Translations under genes and position numbers: made by a program
Shown: piece by piece, positions 58,450-64,000 of the stretch
How the letters are laid out: every line of letters starts with the position of its first letter
How positions within the stretch are numbered: position 1 is the stretch's first letter
The notes under the pieces: generated by a model
What the model saw: the letters and a program-made list of their open reading frames with translations, nothing else
What the model was told of the DNA's origin: nothing
The model's database searches: none
Assembly (NCBI GenBank): GCA_022478985.1
Contig: JAKSZP010015919.1
Span: forward strand, 62,001 to 126,000
Length of the DNA: 64,000 nt
Origin: Massospora cicadina
Lineage: Eukaryota > Entomophthoromycota > Entomophthoromycetes > Entomophthorales > Entomophthoraceae
Direction of reading: 5' to 3'

Positions 58450-58995
58450 ATGGCAACAAGAAAACCCATTTTGAGCCATGATTGTATGCAATATTCCCTA
58501 ATCCTAACGCAAAAAAAACATTCACTCTTCAACGCTTCCACTGGTAAAGAGTACATGGTGTGATAAATTACTTGACTCCTACTAAGTCCATTAGGTGTCT
58601 CAAAACTTTTGTGATAAAAATTAGTCCATTATTAAGTAGTATCTGAGGGCATCTGTGGCAAGTAATAATCTGTTTGTAAAATCTCCTCGCTCTAACTCTG
58701 GAGGTAAACATCTTAAATGTAAGTGCTTCTACTCACTTGATGTCATGATCAATTAAAACCATGATAAAAGATTACCACTGGATTAAATTAGAAACGGTCC
58801 TAAAATGTTGATGTAGATGTTATAAAAAGGTGCACTTGGATGGACAGTCTGGAATTCAAACTTCTTTATAAGTGGTAAGAAATCGAGCGCATTTAACACA
58901 AAGACCCAGAAACTAGTGTCGTCCAGCTTTTTGCCTCCCAGTAAAATCTCTCCTAAAGATGCTGACAGGTCTTCAGTAGCCTTCCGTGACATACT
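58450..58995 (-). pseudogene. Element D integrase remnant
   Basis: The 69-residue frame 58992-58783 includes FYNIYINILGPFLI, fitting the approach to the integrase core. Further left FIMVLIDHDIK and VEALTFKMFTS match the core opening (VVIDH.TKW.EA), ILLNNGLIFITK matches I..DNG..F with Asp changed to Asn, and a region like YHPQ..G..E is only faintly visible. The catalytic triad is not intact. Confidence 0.55.
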
Positions 58996-59199
58996 TGATA
59001 TTGTCTTATTAAAATCATCGACATTAGGTTACACAGCTTTACATAGAGTAACCATTTCTCCTCTCCTAAATTCTCCAGATCTACTTCTATGAACTTCATC
59101 AGTCTAAAACAGGTCTTTAGAAACTTTTCACACCATTGGCTTCTTCTTTAGATTACTTTCCAGTTCTGTATTAGTTCATAGTTTATTTCACTCTTTGTG

Positions 59200-60000
59200 G
59201 TTTGCATGTGGTAAATGTTATTTGTGACAAGCTTCTGAGTTCAGGTGCTTCTCTCCTTCCTGGTGAAAAAAACTATGAAATAATGCTATTACAATTGAAG
59301 GCTCATCTTAGAAGACTTCCATCTAAGCCTTTTACATTTGTTACCCATCTTAGTGAGGCATTTTACATGATGATCTTGAAGTGTACGCCTAATAATGAAG
59401 TGAAAAATGGCGTACAGCTCTGATCACAGCTAGGAAGTTTCATTTTAATACTGTGTCTTTGCGCTCTGCTATGTAAATGTTGTCAAGTAAAGCTCTATAG
59501 GAGATCTTTTCATTTTTTTGTCCAACTGAGCTAAGATGACACTTATAGCCACATAGCAGACATAAGTGTAAACATAGTAGGTCTTTGCAAAGTCTGGATA
59601 TATAAAAATTGTGGTTATCAACAACTTCTGCATGAGTTAGTTAAATGTTTTTTTCGCTTTAATTTATAAATGAACAGTACTATTTTGTTCAACTGGAGTA
59701 CAAGTGGCTTAATGATGTCCGCAAAGTTTAGATTAGTTTAGATGTAGTAACTTAACATGCTCAAGAACACCTGAACATCTCTTATGAACTTGGAAAAGCA
59801 CATCCTATAAAAAAACCTTCCCTTGCTGGGCTTGATTCCATTTTTGGTACACTTCATGGCTATGTATTTCTAAATGGCTATTTATAAAAGAAATCACTTG
59901 CTTTCCTTCATCTTGAGGCTGTTCTCTAACAATCAGATAAAAACATTCATTCATGAGATTCATGTCATTTCTCATATATTGCTGAAAACCGGATAACTTT
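59200..60000 (-). pseudogene. Element D RT thumb and RNase H remnant
   Basis: From 59860 leftward the minus strand reads CTKNGIKPSKGRF, then KFIRDVQVFLSMLSYY and LNFADIIKPLVLQLNK. This is the Ty3/gypsy passage GI.P...K......P...K....FLG...YYR.FI..FA.I..PL..L.K between RT and RNase H. The following RNase H can be followed only in scraps. Stops are frequent. Confidence 0.6.
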
Positions 60001-61896
60001 TAAGCAGATTTGTATGCTAAACATCTTCTGTTCTCTAAAAATCTGATCCATTATATTTGGAACGTAGTTGGGGGTTGAACATTTATTTGACATATTTTCT
60101 AGTTCAACCAGTCCCTGGCTAGTTACTAGATCACACATCTACTTGTCTTCTGGTTAAAGCTCATGTGCTAGTATATACTTGCCAGATATGGGAAATTGCT
60201 CTAGTTTGGTGAAACCTTGAAATTGAGGTACAATTATTTATTATAATTGATATAACATAACTATTACTATTGACATAGTTCATATTTTTATTTTATGTTT
60301 ATTTGGGATCAAGGCCTGAAAGATACTATTGTTTACCAAGCAATGTTTTATTAGGCCAAGACCTAATATCACTAATAATCACATATTTTTAAGCTCCAAA
60401 CGATTTCCCAAAAAAACGCTGAGTTTTTCACTTAATGATTTCTGGATAAATTGCCCCATTAAAGCTCCACTGACCTATGAGATGGGGAAGAATGCCCAAG
60501 CTAACTTAATATCATTCTGATATTATGACAAGGTTGTATTCAGTGTTTATCTCCTCTAGTCACCTAATTAACTATCTTATGAAACCTTTCATACCTTCCT
60601 CTATATTGGATTCCTATTAATAGATAACGGAAACAACATAACTAAACTAACATTTTTGAACTATCCTGCCCTCAATGATGAATCATGATCTATCCCAACT
60701 ATGGACCTGACTAAATTTTTTTCTACACTCCTTGATTTAATTTTACCCTCAAACATGGTATGCGCCTATCCTTCATCACATTCTTGTTTTTTCCTGTTAC
60801 TTTATATATTACCAAACTTTTTCATAAATAAAATGCTTCTTAATCATATATCTCTTAATAAAGTAAAAGTCAATTAGCCCTTTGGCGTAATTTAACTATT
60901 CAAAAGAGTAGTGAGCTTACATCATTTTCATTTTATAAAGTAAGCTAAGAAGTTGGACTGGCCTACTATTAACCTGTATAAGTAGCTCTTAAAGGGACCT
61001 TGCGTTACACCAGGTACATAGTAAAATAAGAAGCACAATCTTGGAAATTTAAGAAATGCATTTTCAATGTATAGTAGGTAAAACTTTCTTCTTTTTCAGG
61101 TTGTTGGGGCATATGTAATCCATTACTATTCAATTGGTTCAACCTTCTTCTGCACTAGTAGAAGGGACGACCCCAAGGGCTCTTGGAGCGGCGTACTTGG
61201 CATACATACATAAGTTGTTCATCTCTTTAAAAGTTAAATTCTTCATTACTCTCAGAATATTGTCAATAATTTGATTAGAAAGTCTTGGTTCTTCCAGTGT
61301 CAATCAAGCGCTTTTCTCACTTTTAGAAGGCATAATAAATAGGTCTACTGCTTAAAACATCTAATATTGATCCAAAGTCCTCTGACTTTCCATTAATCTT
61401 GTGTAGTTGGCTTTTTTTCCAATCTCCTCAATAATGGTAATGACATAAAATAAATATTTTTAGCTTAGAGGTTCATCTTTGTTTTAACAATGGCTTTAAC
61501 CCATAATATCTTAACAAGGTTCTTAAAATGATTCCAATTTTCAAAAAAGTGGTTAATTTCTTAATTAGATGGCTCTTGAAGCGGGATAGTTTAGAGGGTC
61601 TCAATTTAGAAATAGGTGGGATTTGGAGCAATCCAATTTTCTTATATATTACATAAACATATTGGTCCAAATGATGGGTTGGCCTTAATTCAGGTAAATC
61701 CAATTAGTAAAAACTTAGATTAAGTTTCCGGATCTGGGATCCTCAGTAGATGGTCTAGACTTGTAGCATAACATTGAGGCCCAAAGGACATAGTTTACCC
61801 CACGTTTTTTGTTCACAAAGGCCCATCCATAATTCTCAAATATTATAATTTAAATAAACCTGTTTAAGGTTATAAGTTGCATGCAATATGCTTATA

Positions 61897-62400
61897 TGTT
61901 GGAATATTTAGGACCATTTTATAGGGTCAATTATAATTATGTAATAAATTGATCTTCTGATATCTTATAAGATATATATAAGATTAATTTTATTGCTAAA
62001 AAAGGATAATTAAACAAGGTTTCTACAAAGCACCTTGTAGGATCCAATAGAAATGACATATCCAAATGTCGATAGAACATCATCCTATGAGGGTTTAGAT
62101 CACTGAAGGATTCCAGATCCTTCAGTGAATTAAAATATAATAGGTTATCAGCCTAATTATCCAAAGACGCAAACCCAAGGGAGTGATCCTAACCCCAGGA
62201 TAAGGCTTCACCTTACCCAGGGTGAAATCCTGACAACAAGTAAGACTTTACCTTCTCCTTGGTATATTAAGTCTTAGAATCTAGGCACCACTATAGGTTC
62301 CTGGTCTATATCTCCTTTAGGCTAGTAGTCTTGAGAGTTTCTTCTCTAATATGATGATACTGACGTTAACCAGCATAGCCTTATGTTCTCTGGGCAGTAG
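61897..62400. other. Possible LTR-like segment with hairpin
   Basis: TGTTGGAATATTTAGG at 61897 looks like an LTR opening, followed by a TATATAA run and a perfect hairpin at 62100-62128. No terminal partner or target duplication was found, so this is weak. Confidence 0.2.
62100..62128. repeat. Perfect 12-bp inverted repeat (hairpin)
   Basis: Arms TCACTGAAGGAT and ATCCTTCAGTGA around the loop TCCAG, all 12 pairs perfect. Confidence 0.9.
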
Positions 62401-63317
62401 GTCCATCTCTTTACTGGCATACAGGAAAAACCATACTCTGTTTCTACAGTTTATGGTAGCTGCTTTGTTTCTTTTGTCTTTAGGATATAAGTGACTTAGA
62501 ATAAGGAATTACCAGTTTTGATATAGCATAATTTCTTATTACATTCCTTATAATGTTCGTTTAAAAAAGTAAGTTTTATTTTTTTAGTTGAGTAAACAGG
62601 ACAGAGCTCTGACTAAGATGATGATATCTCCAAACTCAACTAAGAACATCATTACAGTGAGGAATCATAGTGGTTGTTATTAAGTACTACAGCTATTAAA
62701 GATAAGACTATGCATCCACATATCAAGTAATGTGGAATAAACCTCTAGTGCTTTGTTTGAATCAGCCAGGGAAGTGTTGAACTTAGCATAATAATTAATG
62801 CCAGTATCAAATTTCAATCTTTTCTGAGCTTAGAAGACATAATGTTAATGGAACGCCAATATTATGTCCTTATAACACTTTACCTTTTTGTATGGTAAAA
62901 TAAACTTTTGGTTTACTATTTTCAACAGTCATGATTATAGTATATTTACTTTGACTGCAAGACTAAAATCTAGATAATAAGTAATACAGGTCTCTTTACA
63001 GACTTTGGGTTACTCTCAGTCTTCAATGTCAATCTTCTTGAATGTGGTTTCCTCATGATTATCACCTCTGATGTACTTTTACAATATGAGTGGACATGGA
63101 AGCTTGGGACAAGTATGACAGTCTATGGCTCAATTTTCCCTTGATTAGATATTAATAAGCAGGCACAACCAATTCAAACAAGGCTCCAATGACATAGTTC
63201 TTTATCCAATTCTCTAACTAGTATAATATTAAATAGGTCTGTTTTAGGATGTGTCCCTATTGGTTGATTCTGTGACCTTATCTTAGGTTTTTCCATCATT
63301 GCTTCCTTTATCTCATG

Positions 63318-64000
63318 AAAGTTCATCAATAAGTGTCCTTCTTGCTAACAATTGTTACATTTGAACTTTGTAATTTGTGTAATTTTAACAAACGTCAATA
63401 AGCCTTCTCCTTAAGCCTTTCCTTGCGTCTCTGTTCATTGTATACAGCCTTTCAGTCAGGGAAGCGTTGCTGATAAACCTGATAATTTTATCATCATATT
63501 TTAAGTTGGTTGACATCAATTAAGGCCACCTAATGGTCTTCGTGGGTCAGCGGGTTTATGGCTAAGGTCTTATGCATCATGGAGTTGCAAATGTCATTTG
63601 AGCAAACTAAGCAAGATGCTATTTTTGCTAACTAGGTCCAAAGCTAAAGTTGTCTTAAGCTATTGTGCCAGGAAGTAATGATGTGGTTTGTGTAGTACAC
63701 AAATGACTCAGACTTCCCTATTATAATAGTGAAGAAATTTTTCTTTATTTTTTTAAAAAAATCTTGTGAGATATAGTATCAGCGATAAAGATCTCTTTAA
63801 CTTCAGCCCAAGTGTTGATGTCAAAGTGTTGCTCCAAACTTCTCCTATGCTTCTCTGCCCATGCATCCCTGGATATGGTGAGTATTTTTGTTTCTGGCTT
63901 CTTTTATGCTGTTCTTGTATAACTGAAGAGATACAGATATAGTTTCTTCGCCAGGAGTCAACTTATTCATGAAATAAGTTTAAAAATTAGAATCCTCTTC
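63318..64000 (-). pseudogene. Element D Gag remnant with broken CCHC knuckle
   Basis: From 63970 leftward the minus strand reads MNKLTPGEETISVSLQLYKN, similar to the element B Gag piece KLTPSQEKIASFLYS. Then FDINTWAEVKEIFIADTI appears, in the style of a capsid helix with Trp. At 63318-63359 the knuckle reads CNNC, stop, QEGHLLMNF, so the final Cys is Phe and a stop lies inside. Gag therefore continues beyond the right edge. Confidence 0.55.

Larger units (their letters stand above)
58441..64000 (-). mobile_element. Decayed Ty3/gypsy element D (runs off the right edge)
   Basis: Minus-strand traces in correct order from right to left: Gag with a knuckle remnant (63.3-64.0 kb), a blurred middle, RT thumb and RNase H (59.2-60.0 kb) and integrase (58.5-59.0 kb). 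Every domain is full of stops and AT-drifted. The 5' LTR would be beyond 64000. From 60.0 to 63.2 kb I cannot assign domains with confidence. Confidence 0.6.

Noticed and set aside
1..64000. CRISPR arrays, operons or prokaryotic defence genes
   Set aside because: No regularly spaced repeats, Shine-Dalgarno-led gene runs or bacterial gene families were seen; the content is eukaryotic retroelements.

Overview
This window looks like eukaryotic, AT-rich, repeat-packed nuclear DNA, most likely from a filamentous fungus and perhaps a large-genome basidiomycete such as a rust. The host is an inference: it rests on a chromodomain-bearing Ty3/gypsy element, a fungal-style LINE with a zinc-knuckle ORF1, strong AT drift and the lack of any recognisable host gene. 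No marker gene fixes the species. I found no convincing host gene, rRNA, functional tRNA or CRISPR array. Almost everything recognisable is a transposable element, most of them decayed and several nested. All alignments were made by eye.

Layout. 1-2319: 3' end of a plus-strand Ty3/gypsy element (integrase tail, GC-rich antisense coding trace, polypurine tract, 3' LTR). It is inserted in the reverse transcriptase of G1, a minus-strand Ty3/gypsy element (2320-8238). G1 carries a 1.88-kb ORF1-only retroelement (3102-4978) and is itself inserted just upstream of the RT of element B (8239-11794). 11795-16107 is AT-rich with nothing recognised. 16108-24700 is G2, a full-length relative of G1 with a 5-bp target duplication; its 5' LTR holds a tRNA-like SINE (23803-24073). 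G2 splits one copy of a local direct repeat (24706-25150 and 25495-25925). 25985-31000 is a LINE (ORF1, endonuclease, RT). 31000-44167 is AT-rich and holds two solo LTRs of one family (33941-34625, 42137-42877), another ORF1-only element (34846-36739) and short repeats. 44184-46068 is a further ORF1-only copy. 47032-57108 is a fourth, on the plus strand, split near its start codon by chromovirus G3 (47083-55270), the best-preserved element. 57121-64000 ends with a badly decayed Ty3/gypsy element (D).

Main result: four copies of one previously unnamed element (about 1877, 1894, 1885 and 1884 bp once G3 and its target duplication are removed). Each lies between 12-17-bp direct repeats. Each has coding traces for one ORF1-like protein with a CCHC zinc knuckle and has no endonuclease or RT. 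At least three share a 3' terminus with the LINE in this window. They look like fungal 'half-LINEs', comparable in idea to mammalian HAL1, mobilised in trans by the LINE. The SINE ends in a similar 3' tail, so one LINE machinery may have moved three kinds of element here.
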